Positions 7,825-16,778 of a stretch of 64,000 nt of DNA are shown here, in pieces (position 1 is the stretch's first letter; each line of letters starts with the position of its first letter). This DNA comes from Pseudomonas paeninsulae (GTDB lineage Bacteria > Pseudomonadota > Gammaproteobacteria > Pseudomonadales > Pseudomonadaceae). A program made the translations under genes and the position numbers. The stretch is taken from assembly GCF_035621475.1 (NCBI RefSeq), contig NZ_CP141799.1, positions 2,220,501 to 2,284,500 of the forward strand, in the 5' to 3' direction. The notes under the pieces are model-generated. The model searched no databases and was not told the DNA's origin. It was given only the letters and a program-made list of their open reading frames with translations.

Positions 7825-9321
7825 TCAACTGGCCTGGTTGGCCGGGCTGAAGCCATCTTTGAGAGCATTTGACGGTTGGTCATGCTCGGCGTCCTGCGGG
7901 TTTTGCAGCACGCTGTGCAGATGGGCTTCGGGGTCGTAGTCGTTCTCTGCCAGAGGTTGATGTTCTTCCGGCAGGAAGAAGTTCAGCAGGATGGCGCTGA
8001 AGGCGCCGATGGTAATTGGCGAACCGAAGATGTTTTTCAGCGCGTCGGGCATCTGCGACAGGGCTTCCGGCACGCCGGCCACGCCGAGGCCCAGGCCCAG
8101 CGAAATGGCTACGATCAGCACGTTGCGGCGATGCAGGCCGGCCTCGGTGAGGATCTTGATTCCGGCCACGGCGACGGTGCCGAACATGATCAGGGTGGCG
8201 CCGCCAAGGACCGGCTTGGGCATCAGTTGCAGTACCGCACCGACCGCCGGGAACAGGCCGAGCAGGACCAGGATGCCGGCGATGTAGAAGCCCACGTAGC
8301 GGCTGGCTACGCCGGTCAGTTGAATGACCCCGTTGTTCTGGCTGAAGGTGGTCATCGGCAGGCTGTTGAACATGGCCGCGAGCGCCGAGTTGCAGCCGTC
8401 GGCGAGTACCCCGGACTTGATCCGGCGCAGGTACAGCGGGCCGCTGACCGGTTGCCCGGAAATGATCGAGTTGGCGGTCAGGTCACCGGCAGTTTCCAGC
8501 GGGGTGATCAGGAAGATCACGGCAATCGGTACGAAGGCCACCCAGTCGAAGCTGAAACCGTACTTGAACGGTACCGGTACGCTGACCAGGGGGACTTCGG
8601 CCATTTGCGCGAAATCCACCTGGCCGGTGTACCAGGCCACGCCGAAGCCCAGGGCCAGGCCGGCGATCACCGCGCTGAGGCGTACCGACTGGGACTGGAA
8701 GCGATTGAACACGACGATGGTGGCCAACACCAGGCCGCCGAGGGCCAGGTGGTGCAGCGCGCCGAGGTCCGCTGCGCCGAAGCCGCCGGCGATGTCGGTC
8801 ATGGCGACCTTGATCAGTGACAGGCCCATCAGGCAGATGATGGTGCCGGTGACCACCGGGGTGATGACCCGGCGCAGCTTGTTGATGAACTGGCTGAAGG
8901 CGATCTCGACGAAGGCGGCGCAGAAGCACACGCCGAAGATGGTCGAGAGGATTTCTTCCTCGCTGCCGCCACGGCCCTTGACCATGAAGCCGGCGCTGAG
9001 GATCACACTGAGGAAGCCGAAGCTGGTGCCCTGCAGGCACAGCAGGCCGGAACCTATGGGACCGAAGCGCTTGGCCTGGACGAAGGTGCCGAGGCCGGAG
9101 ACGAACAGCGCCATGCTCACCAGATAGGGCACATGGGCGCCTAGGCCAAGCACGTTGCCGATGATCAGCGTCGGAGTGATGATGCCGACGAAGGCGGCTA
9201 GCACGTGTTGCAGGGCGGCGAAGATCGCCGGGACAAAGGCCGGGCGGTCATCGAGTTGGTAGATCAAGTCGTTGTTGCCCGCAGACGGAGCAGGGGCTTG
9301 CGTAGTGCTGGTCGTGGTCAT
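7825..9321 (-). CDS. NCS2 xanthine/urate permease
   Basis: A 498-residue inner-membrane nucleobase:cation symporter-2 of the XanP/UacT type with about 12-14 hydrophobic spans. Family marks include ITPLETAGDLTANS in the substrate region, ADGCNSALAAMFNSLPMTTF, and FSQNNGVIQLTGVASR (the NCS2 signature NxGxxxxTGVASR). The ATG at 9321 is preferred over an in-frame TTG 15 bases upstream. The promoter region holds a TTGTGTACAA operator at 9472. With the Tsx-like porin downstream it forms an import unit for xanthine or uric acid; which substrate is preferred is not decided here. Confidence 0.93.
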   Translation of the reverse strand: MTTTSTTQAPAPSAGNNDLIYQLDDRPAFVPAIFAALQHVLAAFVGIITPTLIIGNVLGLGAHVPYLVSMALFVSGLGTFVQAKRFGPIGSGLLCLQGTSFGFLSVILSAGFMVKGRGGSEEEILSTIFGVCFCAAFVEIAFSQFINKLRRVITPVVTGTIICLMGLSLIKVAMTDIAGGFGAADLGALHHLALGGLVLATIVVFNRFQSQSVRLSAVIAGLALGFGVAWYTGQVDFAQMAEVPLVSVPVPFKYGFSFDWVAFVPIAVIFLITPLETAGDLTANSIISGQPVSGPLYLRRIKSGVLADGCNSALAAMFNSLPMTTFSQNNGVIQLTGVASRYVGFYIAGILVLLGLFPAVGAVLQLMPKPVLGGATLIMFGTVAVAGIKILTEAGLHRRNVLIVAISLGLGLGVAGVPEALSQMPDALKNIFGSPITIGAFSAILLNFFLPEEHQPLAENDYDPEAHLHSVLQNPQDAEHDQPSNALKDGFSPANQAS

Positions 9322-9750
9322 GTCAGAGCCTGCCAATTGTTTTTATATGGTCATGGGCTTGCACGAGGCTTCACGGTGCCTCTGTCTGATCGCCACTAAA
9401 GCTGTCTGGTCGGTCAGAATGGGCCGACTATAGCAACTTGCTCACAAGGTTAAAAACAATTTATTTTAATATTGTGTACAAGTTTATAGCGGCGCGAGCG
9501 AGTGCCGTGGCTGGCAGTCTGTTGCCGTTGTGAATGCTGGACTGTTGCGCGAGTACGCCCCCGCGAATGGAGTCGTTTTCGCGATGTTGCACAGGTCATA
9601 GGTGGCCCGGGCGCGCTCCGCTCGGCGCGCAGCGACAGCCAGCCATGCCGTGTGCCGCGGCCATCACCCACGGTGCACTGCCTGCGGCGAGTGTCAGCCT
9701 AGGGTTCGCGAATTGTTGCAGAACCTGGGTGAGCGCTTTTATACCAGCGC
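9322..9750. promoter_or_regulatory. 429-base promoter region of the xanthine permease
   Basis: This gap holds the operator TTGTGTACAA at 9472-9481, in an AT-rich run (9450-9490) that is the likely promoter of the permease. The rest, 9490-9750, is GC-rich sequence after the stop of the antiporter gene with no convincing gene; the short reading frames there have no recognisable product. Confidence 0.6.
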
Positions 9751-11301
9751 TCAGTCGCCCGTTTGCAGGCTGCGGGCGACGTGTTCTGCCAGGCCGGTGC
9801 CGGCCTCGCTCATGGTCAGATAGGTGCGGTCGGCACCGGCTTCCTGGATGCGCTGGGCCATGTCTTCATACATCGCGTGGGCGACGATCAGCCCCTCGAA
9901 GCCGCGTTCGCGCAGCTTATGGGTGGAGATGATCTTGGCTTCCTGGTCGTTCATGGCCAGGATCACCGCTTCGACCGCCGGCATCTCCAGGCTCTGCCAG
10001 AACATCTGATCTTCGGCGTCGGCGAATTGCACCCGGCGCCCGGCCCTGGCGCTCAATTCGATCATCCCTGGGTCGGAGTCCAGGCTGGACAGCTGGAAGC
10101 CCTTGTCCTTGAGGTGATCGTAGGCGGCGCGGCCTGTGCGGCCCATGCCGATGATCAGGATCTGCGCATCGCCCAGCGAGATCGGCTGTTCGTCGGGATG
10201 GCGGATGTCGCGCTCAAGCGGGATCAGGCGTCTGGCCAGGCGCTCGTAGAGCGGGTGGACGAAGCGGTTCAGTTGCGCGGAAATGACGAAGGATAGGGCC
10301 ACGCTGATGGCCAGGGGGGTGAGCCATTGTGGCAACACCACACTGGCCACGATCAGGCCGAACTCGCTGTAGTTGGTCAGGCTGACGCTGCTGAGAAAGG
10401 CGCTGCGCGCGCGTAGCCGGAACATCAGGAACAGGCCGAAGAACAGCATGCCCTTGAGCGGTAGCAGTAGTGACATGACCACGGCGAAGATCATGGCACT
10501 GGTATCCGGCAGGCCACCGATGCCGATCTGCAGGAAGAAGCCAACCAGGAATACTTCCTTGATGCCCCACAGCGAGTTGGACAGCTCGACGGCTCGCTTG
10601 TGTTTGGCCAGCAGGGCGCCAAACGCCAAGGCGCCGAGTTCGGAACTGAGGCCCAGCGACTCGAAGCCATAGCCGCCGACCACCAGCGCCAGCAGCAGGC
10701 CGAGCAGCACCATCAGTTCATCGTGACCGCTGGCATCGAGCAGACGGTACAGCAGCGGGCGCAGCAGGGGCAGGGCGAATACCAGCAGCGCCCAGGGCGA
10801 AGGGGCGTCGCCATTGGCCAGGCTCATCACCAGCAGGGCGAGCAGGTCCTGGATGATCAGTACACCGATTGCTACCCGGCCGTGAAAGGCGCGCAGCTCG
10901 CGCCTGCTCTCCAGCACCTTCGCCGCCAGCACGGTACTGGAAAAGGACAGGGCGATGGCCAGCAGTAGGCCCTCCTGCCAGGGCAGGTCGAGGATCAGCA
11001 GGATGGCCGGCAGGAAGATCAGGCTCGAGATGACGAAGTGCAGCAGCCCCCCGCCAATCACCTCGCGCCTGATCAGGTTGCTCGGCTTGAGCTTGAGGCC
11101 GACGGTGAATAGCAGCAGGAGCACACCGAGGTGGGCAATATGTTCCAGCGAAGCACTGTCGCCCGGGCCTACGCCGAGGGGTTCGCCAATAGCCGCCAGG
11201 GCGAAGCCGGCCGCCAGGTAGCCGATCAGCGGCGGCAGACCCAGGGCGCGAGCTGCCAGGCCCAAGACGAAGGCGAAGGCGATCCAGGTGGCTTCGATCA
11301 T
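9751..11301 (-). CDS. CPA2-family cation:proton antiporter with TrkA-N domain (KefB/YbaL-like)
   Basis: A 516-residue protein with a Na+/H+ exchanger domain of about 12 helices (residues 1-380; LFTVGLKLKP and ALSFSSTVLAAKVLE are diagnostic). A C-terminal Rossmann TrkA-N domain follows (ILIIGMGRTGRAAYDHLKDK, residues about 395-510) and would bind NAD(H) or glutathione adducts. Likely K+ or Na+ efflux in exchange for H+. AAGGA precedes the ATG. It sits between puuD and xanP on the same strand, but a terminator at 11430 separates it from puuD. Any tie to purine use is only positional. Confidence 0.9.
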   Translation of the reverse strand: MIEATWIAFAFVLGLAARALGLPPLIGYLAAGFALAAIGEPLGVGPGDSASLEHIAHLGVLLLLFTVGLKLKPSNLIRREVIGGGLLHFVISSLIFLPAILLILDLPWQEGLLLAIALSFSSTVLAAKVLESRRELRAFHGRVAIGVLIIQDLLALLVMSLANGDAPSPWALLVFALPLLRPLLYRLLDASGHDELMVLLGLLLALVVGGYGFESLGLSSELGALAFGALLAKHKRAVELSNSLWGIKEVFLVGFFLQIGIGGLPDTSAMIFAVVMSLLLPLKGMLFFGLFLMFRLRARSAFLSSVSLTNYSEFGLIVASVVLPQWLTPLAISVALSFVISAQLNRFVHPLYERLARRLIPLERDIRHPDEQPISLGDAQILIIGMGRTGRAAYDHLKDKGFQLSSLDSDPGMIELSARAGRRVQFADAEDQMFWQSLEMPAVEAVILAMNDQEAKIISTHKLRERGFEGLIVAHAMYEDMAQRIQEAGADRTYLTMSEAGTGLAEHVARSLQTGD

Positions 11302-11429
11302 GGGCTGTCCTTATTGGCGTGAAGCATCGGGCTAGAGACGGTGCATTGTAACGGGCCAGCAGAAGGCCATGTCTAGCGCGGGGCCGCTTCGGTGCAAATA
11401 CAGTCGAGCAGGCGTGTTTTCTCAGCTAA

Positions 11430-11455
11430 CAAAAAGCCCGCACATAGGCGGGCTC
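11430..11455 (-). terminator. Rho-independent terminator after puuD
   Basis: On the minus strand AGCCCGC pairs with GCGGGCT around a 5-base loop and is followed by TTTTTGTT. It lies about 40 bases beyond the puuD stop and closes the puuE-uraD-alc-allA-puuD unit. Confidence 0.85.
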
Positions 11456-11495
11456 AATGAGTGAAGGACAGGCCGTGCCTGTCCAGAGGCGTTGT

Positions 11496-12764
11496 TTAGT
11501 CGATCTGCGCGCCCTGGGCGATCCATGCGCCGATCAGGTCGCGCTCGTCCTGGGTCATCTGGGTGATGTTGCCCAGCGGCATGACCTGCGAGGCGATGGC
11601 CTGGGCCTGGATCTTCGCGGTCTGGGCCTTGATCTGCTGCGGGGTGTCGAGCATGAAACCCAGTGGCGCGGCGCTGAACATCGGGCTGCTCGGCGTGGCC
11701 GAGTGGCATACGCTGCAACGTTCCTGGATCACCTGGTTGACCTCGGCAAAGGCAGTGCCTGCTCCGCCTGGGGCCGCGTCAGGCGAGGGCTCGAGCACTT
11801 CTTCTACCTTGGCGACGCTGACGGCTGGCTGGCTGGCTGAAGTGGCCACCGGGATGGCGTTTGCGGCCGGGCGCAGCGGGGCGGTGACATACGCCAGGCA
11901 GATCATGCCCAGTGCTGCCACTGGCAGGGTCCAGGCGTATTTGTTGCTGTTGTGGCGGGTGTTGAAGTAGTGGCGAACCAGTACTGCAAAGATGGCGATG
12001 CCCGCCAGAATTAGCCAGTTGTAGCTGCTGCCATAGGTGCTCGGGAAGTGGTTGCTGATCATGATGAACAGCACCGGCAGGGTGAAGTAGTTGTTGTGAC
12101 GCGAGCGCAGCAGGCCTTTGGCCGGCAGGGCCGGATCAGGCGTGGTGTTGTCTTCGATGGCCTTAACCAGTGCGCGTTGTGCCGGCATGATGGTGAAGAA
12201 CACGTTGCCGACCATGATGGTGCCGATGATGGCGCCGACATGTAGGTAGGCTGCGCGACCACTGAAGATAGTGCTGAAGCCGTAGGCAGCCGCGATCAGG
12301 AGGATAAACAGCACCGCGCCGAGCAGGGCCGGTTGCTTGCCCAGCGCCGAGTCACAGAGGAAGTGGTAGGCCACGTAGCCTGCAACCAGTGAACCGAGGC
12401 CGATGGCGATGGCGACGGTGGGTGCCATGTCGCTACCGGGCGCAATCAGGTAAAGCGACGGGTTGAGGTAGTACACCACCATCAGCAGGGCAACGCCGGA
12501 CATCCAGGTCCAGTAGGCTTCCCACTTGAACCAATGGAGGTTCTCCGGCATTTTCGGCGGCGCCAGCTTGTACTTCTCCAGGTGATAGATGCCGCCACCG
12601 TGGATCGCCCAAAGGTCACCGGCCAAACCGTCTTTCGGGTTGACCCGATTGAGGTTGTTTTCCAGCCAGACGAAATAGAAGGATGCGCCAATCCAGGCGA
12701 TACCGGTAATCATGTGAATCCAGCGCACGCCCAGATTCAGCCACTCAGTCAAATGTGCTTCCAC
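11496..12764 (-). CDS. puuD: Membrane-bound urate hydroxylase PuuD with C-terminal cytochrome c domain
   Basis: Oxidises urate to 5-hydroxyisourate, passing electrons to the respiratory chain rather than to O2 as soluble uricase does. The 422 residues comprise an N-terminal helical membrane domain (about 8 spans to residue 310, with WIHMITGIAWIGASFYFVW and several conserved histidines) and a C-terminal mono-haem cytochrome c (CSVCH at about residue 350, Met ligand near VMPLGNITQMT). The start is GTG with AGAGG about 9 bases before it. It is the last gene of the allantoin operon. No classical uricase is present in the window, so this enzyme fills that step. Confidence 0.95.
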   Translation of the reverse strand: MEAHLTEWLNLGVRWIHMITGIAWIGASFYFVWLENNLNRVNPKDGLAGDLWAIHGGGIYHLEKYKLAPPKMPENLHWFKWEAYWTWMSGVALLMVVYYLNPSLYLIAPGSDMAPTVAIAIGLGSLVAGYVAYHFLCDSALGKQPALLGAVLFILLIAAAYGFSTIFSGRAAYLHVGAIIGTIMVGNVFFTIMPAQRALVKAIEDNTTPDPALPAKGLLRSRHNNYFTLPVLFIMISNHFPSTYGSSYNWLILAGIAIFAVLVRHYFNTRHNSNKYAWTLPVAALGMICLAYVTAPLRPAANAIPVATSASQPAVSVAKVEEVLEPSPDAAPGGAGTAFAEVNQVIQERCSVCHSATPSSPMFSAAPLGFMLDTPQQIKAQTAKIQAQAIASQVMPLGNITQMTQDERDLIGAWIAQGAQID

Positions 12765-12811
12765 AGTCAGTACCTCTTTCCCGATGCCGGCAGGCCGGCG
12801 CCAGGCTTCTC

Positions 12812-13315
12812 TTATTGGTGGGGAGCGAGCAGCAGTTGCTCATGCTCATCAAAGAAATGCTCATCGCAGTTGTTGCCGGAACCACTGCGATCAACCACCA
12901 GGAAGTCATCCCGCTTTTCGATCGTCAGCACCGGATGGTGCCAGACGCCGCGATGGTAATTGACGCCCTGCCTGCCGTTGCTGCGGAAGGCGCGGACTAA
13001 CGCTGATTCAGGTGCATCGCCAAGTGGCGCGACCACGATCAGAAAGGGCTGGCCGAGCAGCGGTATGAACGCCTGGCTGCCCAGCGGGTGACGCTCCAGC
13101 ATACGCACGGTCAACGGCATCTCCAGGGCTTGGGCACTGAAAATACTGATGATCGCCTGATCCTCAGGCTGGGCGGTCTCCACGGTGGCCACTTTGTGAT
13201 AGCGGCGAGTGGAACCGTTGTTGATCATGAAGAACTCGCTGCCTTCAGTCTCGATGACATCGCCAAAGGGGGCGAAGGCTTCTTTGCTCAGTGGCTCGAT
13301 GATCAGTGTGCGCAT
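12812..13315 (-). CDS. allA: Ureidoglycolate lyase
   Basis: A 167-residue cupin-fold enzyme that splits ureidoglycolate into glyoxylate and urea. Family features visible are the N-terminal LSKEAFAPFGDVIE, the central MLERHPLGSQAFIPL, and YHRGVWHHPVLTI, which carries the active-site histidines. It sits between alc and puuD in the same direction. The glyoxylate it makes feeds gcl at the left of the window. Confidence 0.95.
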   Translation of the reverse strand: MRTLIIEPLSKEAFAPFGDVIETEGSEFFMINNGSTRRYHKVATVETAQPEDQAIISIFSAQALEMPLTVRMLERHPLGSQAFIPLLGQPFLIVVAPLGDAPESALVRAFRSNGRQGVNYHRGVWHHPVLTIEKRDDFLVVDRSGSGNNCDEHFFDEHEQLLLAPHQ

Positions 13316-13382
13316 GGTTGGCCTACTTGTTCGTTGTAGTGCCCCTCGCTGATAAGGAAGGGGGGGCTGATGTCAGTCTGTT

Positions 13383-13456
13383 TGTGGGAGGGGCTTAGCC
13401 GCGACATGCTAAAAAGGCTCGCGGCTAAAGCGGAATGCCGCCCAGCCCCTCCCACA
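13383..13456. repeat. REP-like nested hairpin between alc and allA
   Basis: Outer arms TGTGGGAGGGGC (13383-13394) and GCCCCTCCCACA (13445-13456) enclose inner arms AGCCGCGA and TCGCGGCT. It is the same type as the element at 3525. Within the operon it may protect upstream mRNA from decay; that function is inferred. Confidence 0.75.
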
Positions 13457-13472
13457 GAGACCTCTGCGCGTT

Positions 13473-14468
13473 CTACTTGGCGACTTTACCGAACAGGCGC
13501 AGGCGGCTGATACCACCGTCCGGGAATACGTTTACCCGTACGTGAGTGATCGGGCCGAGCGCCTTGATCTGTTCGGCGAACTCGTGCTCGGCGTGCATCT
13601 CGAGCTTCTGGCTTGGCAGCAGGTCACGCCAGAACAGGCTCTGGGTTTCGATCTGGCTGTCGGTGCCGCCTTTGACGAACGCGCCCTGGATCGAGCAGCT
13701 ATCCGGGTAGTTGCCTTTGAAGTGCAGGGTATCGACGACAATGCGTTCGATTTCTCCCGGTGCGCCAAGGGCGACGATCACCCAGTCGTTGCCCGGGGTG
13801 CGCCGGCGTGCGGTTTCCCAGCCGTCACCCATGTTGATGCCACGGCCCGGGTTGAGGATGTTGCTCATGCGGCCGAAGTGCTCGTCGGAACAGGCCAGGG
13901 CGCGACCGCCATTCAGCGCGGCGGCCAGGTCGACCTGCTCGTTGTCGCCGACGTTGCTCCAGTCGCGGAACGGCACGCCGTAAACGCGCAGGCGGGCGAC
14001 GCCGCCGTCCGGGTAGATGTTGAAGCGCAGGTGGGTAAAGGCCTGGGCATTGTTGATTGCGTGGTAGTGGTGATTGTTGCCTTGCAGCTCAACCGCGCCC
14101 AGCACTTCAGTCCACTCGGTGCTATCAGTCGGGTCGCCTGCGGCGACGAAGCAGCCCTCCAGCGAGGCGGACGGCGGGAAGTTGCCGGTGAAGAAGCTGG
14201 TGTCGATATCAACACCTTTGATCGAACCGGCCACGCCGAGGCGAATCACGGCGCTGTCGTAGCCTTCGAAACGCTTGCGCCGCGATTCCCAGCCATCCAT
14301 CCACTTGCCGTTGTCATCGAACACGCCTTCCTTCCACACCGCCGGGGTCGGTTGGAACAAGCGGTTGACGTCGGCGAACCAGTCATCGGTTACCGAGATG
14401 GCCTGGGTGCCGAGGCGCGCGTCGGCCAGGTTGACGTATTTCTCGAAGGGTACGGCGTAAGCTTTCAT
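13473..14468 (-). CDS. alc: Allantoicase
   Basis: A 331-residue allantoicase that hydrolyses allantoate to ureidoglycolate and urea. It contains two tandem discoidin-like beta-sandwich repeats, visible as the paired stretches [16 protein letters not shown] (about residue 155) and [16 protein letters not shown] (near the C-terminus), and paired DGWESRRKR / DGWETARRR motifs. The length is usual for bacterial Alc. An AAGGCAG precedes the ATG. It sits between uraD and allA in the operon. Confidence 0.96.
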   Translation of the reverse strand: MKAYAVPFEKYVNLADARLGTQAISVTDDWFADVNRLFQPTPAVWKEGVFDDNGKWMDGWESRRKRFEGYDSAVIRLGVAGSIKGVDIDTSFFTGNFPPSASLEGCFVAAGDPTDSTEWTEVLGAVELQGNNHHYHAINNAQAFTHLRFNIYPDGGVARLRVYGVPFRDWSNVGDNEQVDLAAALNGGRALACSDEHFGRMSNILNPGRGINMGDGWETARRRTPGNDWVIVALGAPGEIERIVVDTLHFKGNYPDSCSIQGAFVKGGTDSQIETQSLFWRDLLPSQKLEMHAEHEFAEQIKALGPITHVRVNVFPDGGISRLRLFGKVAK

Positions 14469-14507
14469 GTCGTGTCTGCCTTAACAGTGAGGGCGGGGAG
14501 TGGCGGG

Positions 14508-15023
14508 CTAGAGCTGCTGCAAGCGAAACAGGGCGATCTTGTTGATCTCGGCCAGGGCGCAGGCGAATTCCTGCTCCGGGGGGTTGTGGATACGCTCCTC
14601 GAATGCCGCCAGAATCTGGTGCCGGTTGCTGCCTTTCACCGCCATGATGAAGGGGAAGCCGAACTTGGCCTTATAGGCGTCATTCAGTTCGGTAAAGCGG
14701 GAGAACTCGTCGGCCGTGCATGCGCTGATGCCGGCGCCGGCCTGTTCGGTGGTGCTGGAGGCGGTCAGCTCGCCACGCACTGCCGCCTTGCCGGCTAAGT
14801 CCGGGTGAGCGTTGATCAGGGCCAGTTGCTCGGCATGGCTGGCGCTGAGCAGGATGTCGGCCATGCGCTGGTGCAGGCCATTGACTTGATTAACGCTGTC
14901 GTCCAGGCCCAGCTCGAACGCCTTCTCGGCCACCCAGGGCGAGTGCTCGTAGATATCGGCGAAGACGTTGACGAAGTCTTCGCAGCTCAGGCGCGACGGG
15001 GTCAGGGTCTGAAAGCGGCTCAT
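14508..15023 (-). CDS. uraD: OHCU decarboxylase
   Basis: 2-oxo-4-hydroxy-4-carboxy-5-ureidoimidazoline decarboxylase, 171 residues, giving S-allantoin from the product of UraH. Diagnostic features are FVNVFADIYEHSPWVAEKA at the N-terminus, INAHPDLAGKAA with the catalytic His, and KFGFPFIMAVKG. Its ATG at 15023 overlaps the puuE stop codon (ATGA), so the two are translationally coupled; a longer in-frame start inside puuE is rejected. Confidence 0.95.
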   Translation of the reverse strand: MSRFQTLTPSRLSCEDFVNVFADIYEHSPWVAEKAFELGLDDSVNQVNGLHQRMADILLSASHAEQLALINAHPDLAGKAAVRGELTASSTTEQAGAGISACTADEFSRFTELNDAYKAKFGFPFIMAVKGSNRHQILAAFEERIHNPPEQEFACALAEINKIALFRLQQL

Positions 15024-15949
15024 GTGCGGGTCTCGACAAAAGGGTGGGTGGCGTGCCAGTGGCGGGCGATATCGACGCGGCGGGCGCACCAGACTTTTTC
15101 GTGGCTTTTGACGTACTCGATAAAGCGCGCCAGGGCGGCGATCCGCGCGGGGCGGCCGAGCAGGCGGCAGTGCATGCCGATCGACAGCATTTTCGGCGCG
15201 CCAGCCACGCCTTCGGCGTAGAGCACATCGAAGGCGTCTTTCAAATACTGGTAGAAGTCGTCGCCGGTGTTGAAACCCTGCGCCTGGGTGAAGCGCATGT
15301 CGTTGGTGTCCAGGGTGTAAGGGATCACCAGGTGCGGCTTGGCCGCGCTGCTGGCTGGATCCCAGTAGGGCAGGTCGTCGTCATAGGTGTCGGAATCGTA
15401 GAGGAAGCCACCTTCCTGCATGACCAGGCGCCGGGTGTTCGGCCCGGTGCGGCCGGTGTACCAGCCCAGCGGGCGCTCGCCCGTGATGTCGGTGAGGATA
15501 CGGATGGCTTCGAGCATATGCTCACGCTCTTGCGCCTCGTCCATGTACTGGTAGTCGATCCAGCGATATCCGTGGCTGCAGATTTCATGGCCGGCCGCGA
15601 CCATGGCCTTGATCATGTCGGGGTTACGCTGGGCGGCCATGGCGACGGCGAACACGGTCAGCGGGATAGCGTGCTGGTCGAACAGTTTGAGCAGGCGCCA
15701 CGCGCCGGCGCGGCTGCCGTATTCATAGAGCGATTCCATGCTCATGTTGCGTTCGCCCTGCAGCGGCTGGGCGGAAACCATCTCGGAGAGGAAGGACTCG
15801 GACTCCTGGTCACCGTGCAGTACGTTGCGCTCGCCACCTTCCTCATAGTTGAGGACGAACGACAGGGCAATGCGGGCATCGCCAGGCCAGTGTGGATGCG
15901 GCGGGTTGTTGGCGTAACCGATCAGGTCGCGTGGGTAGTCAGCGCTCAC
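15020..15949 (-). CDS. puuE: Allantoinase PuuE, polysaccharide-deacetylase type
   Basis: A 309-residue allantoinase of the PuuE family, unrelated to the amidohydrolase AllB, that converts allantoin to allantoate. It has the polysaccharide-deacetylase-like core: LSFVLNYEEGGERNVLHGD near residue 30 and HEICSHGYRWIDYQ with metal-type histidines at about 120. The GTG at 15949 is chosen because the protein then begins with the family start SADYPRDLIGY, and GGAAG lies 7 bases upstream. The 28-residue upstream extension crosses the operator side and is unlikely. First gene of the allantoin operon. Confidence 0.95.
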   Translation of the reverse strand: MSADYPRDLIGYANNPPHPHWPGDARIALSFVLNYEEGGERNVLHGDQESESFLSEMVSAQPLQGERNMSMESLYEYGSRAGAWRLLKLFDQHAIPLTVFAVAMAAQRNPDMIKAMVAAGHEICSHGYRWIDYQYMDEAQEREHMLEAIRILTDITGERPLGWYTGRTGPNTRRLVMQEGGFLYDSDTYDDDLPYWDPASSAAKPHLVIPYTLDTNDMRFTQAQGFNTGDDFYQYLKDAFDVLYAEGVAGAPKMLSIGMHCRLLGRPARIAALARFIEYVKSHEKVWCARRVDIARHWHATHPFVETRT

Positions 15950-16023
15950 TGCAGTCTTCCTTCTTGGCGTGTTGCGGTCACTGCGTAGCCCAGGTGACGA
16001 GGGACGCGACCGTGATGGGCTAA

Positions 16024-16213
16024 TTGTATACAAAATGAATAACGCTTTGTAAATAAAAAATCAGCTTTATTGCTAAATCAATTCTCGCCATTGAATCTGT
16101 GTGGGTGCCCAGGCCGTGCGCCTGGCGCCTGTCCTTATCCACGAGGTTTACCATCATGGCTGTACCTGAAACGGCGGTTTTGACGGAATTATTGTAAATA
16201 TAATTGTGTACAA
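16024..16213. promoter_or_regulatory. Two purine-regulon operators between puuE and uraH
   Basis: TTGTATACAA at 16024-16033 lies 75 bases before the puuE start. TTGTGTACAA at 16204-16213 lies about 160 bases before uraH. Both are in AT-rich DNA of the 422-base divergent region, which otherwise holds no gene. Each is a good match to the sites at 2930, 4433 and 9472. Confidence 0.75.
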
Positions 16214-16330
16214 TAAATCAAAAAAATGTCTTGAATGATTCGGCGGCATGCTATGCTCCGCCCAACTCAAGGCTGCTGGAGCCTGAGTCATCTGCCGAAT
16301 TCAATATTCAATAACAGTAGAGGAGGTGCG

Positions 16331-16366
16331 GTGTCTGCGTGGCAATTGGCCGGCGTGGATGCCTGA
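16331..16366 (+). CDS. Possible 11-codon leader ORF before uraH
   Basis: A consensus ribosome site GAGGAGGT at 16319-16326 is followed 5 bases later by GTG and the short frame VSAWQLAGVDA, then TGA at 16364. The uraH ATG is 5 bases after this stop, while uraH itself has no good ribosome site. This could be a leader whose translation hands ribosomes to uraH. Alternatively the strong site serves an extended UraH beginning at GTG 16339, 12 bases away. Confidence 0.4.
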   Translation: MSAWQLAGVDA

Positions 16367-16371
16367 TAGCT

Positions 16372-16725
16372 ATGGGACGATTGACCACACATGTTCTAGA
16401 TGCCGCGCACGGCTGCCCCGGCAGCGCCATCACTGTTGAGTTGTATCGGGTCGAAGGCGCGCAGATGGAGCTGGTTACCCGCGTGGTGACCAACCATGAC
16501 GGCCGTTGCGATGCGCCTATTCTGCAGGGCGACGATTACCGCAGTGGTGTCTACCAGCTGCACTTCCATGCGGGCGATTATTACCGGGCCCGTGGCGTGC
16601 AGTTGCCCGATCCGGCGTTTCTCGATGTGGTGGTGCTGCGCTTCGGTATCGATGCCGGCCAGGATCACTACCATGTGCCGCTGCTGATCTCCCCGTACAG
16701 CTACTCCACTTATCGCGGTAGTTGA
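16372..16725 (+). CDS. uraH: 5-hydroxyisourate hydrolase (transthyretin-like)
   Basis: A 117-residue HIU hydrolase opening the ring of 5-hydroxyisourate made by PuuD. It has the N-terminal THVLDAAHGCPGSAI (catalytic His), an internal TNHDGRCDAP, and the C-terminal signature YRGS that marks UraH against vertebrate transthyretin. The ATG at 16372 gives the standard start MGRLTTHVLD; a GTG at 16339 would add 11 residues. It is divergent from puuE with paired operators between them, and is followed by a long palindrome at 16779. Confidence 0.95.
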   Translation: MGRLTTHVLDAAHGCPGSAITVELYRVEGAQMELVTRVVTNHDGRCDAPILQGDDYRSGVYQLHFHAGDYYRARGVQLPDPAFLDVVVLRFGIDAGQDHYHVPLLISPYSYSTYRGS

Positions 16726-16778
16726 TTGCTCAGGCGGGGCTGCGCTGGGTGAGCCGGCAGGCCCGTTGTGTGGAACCT

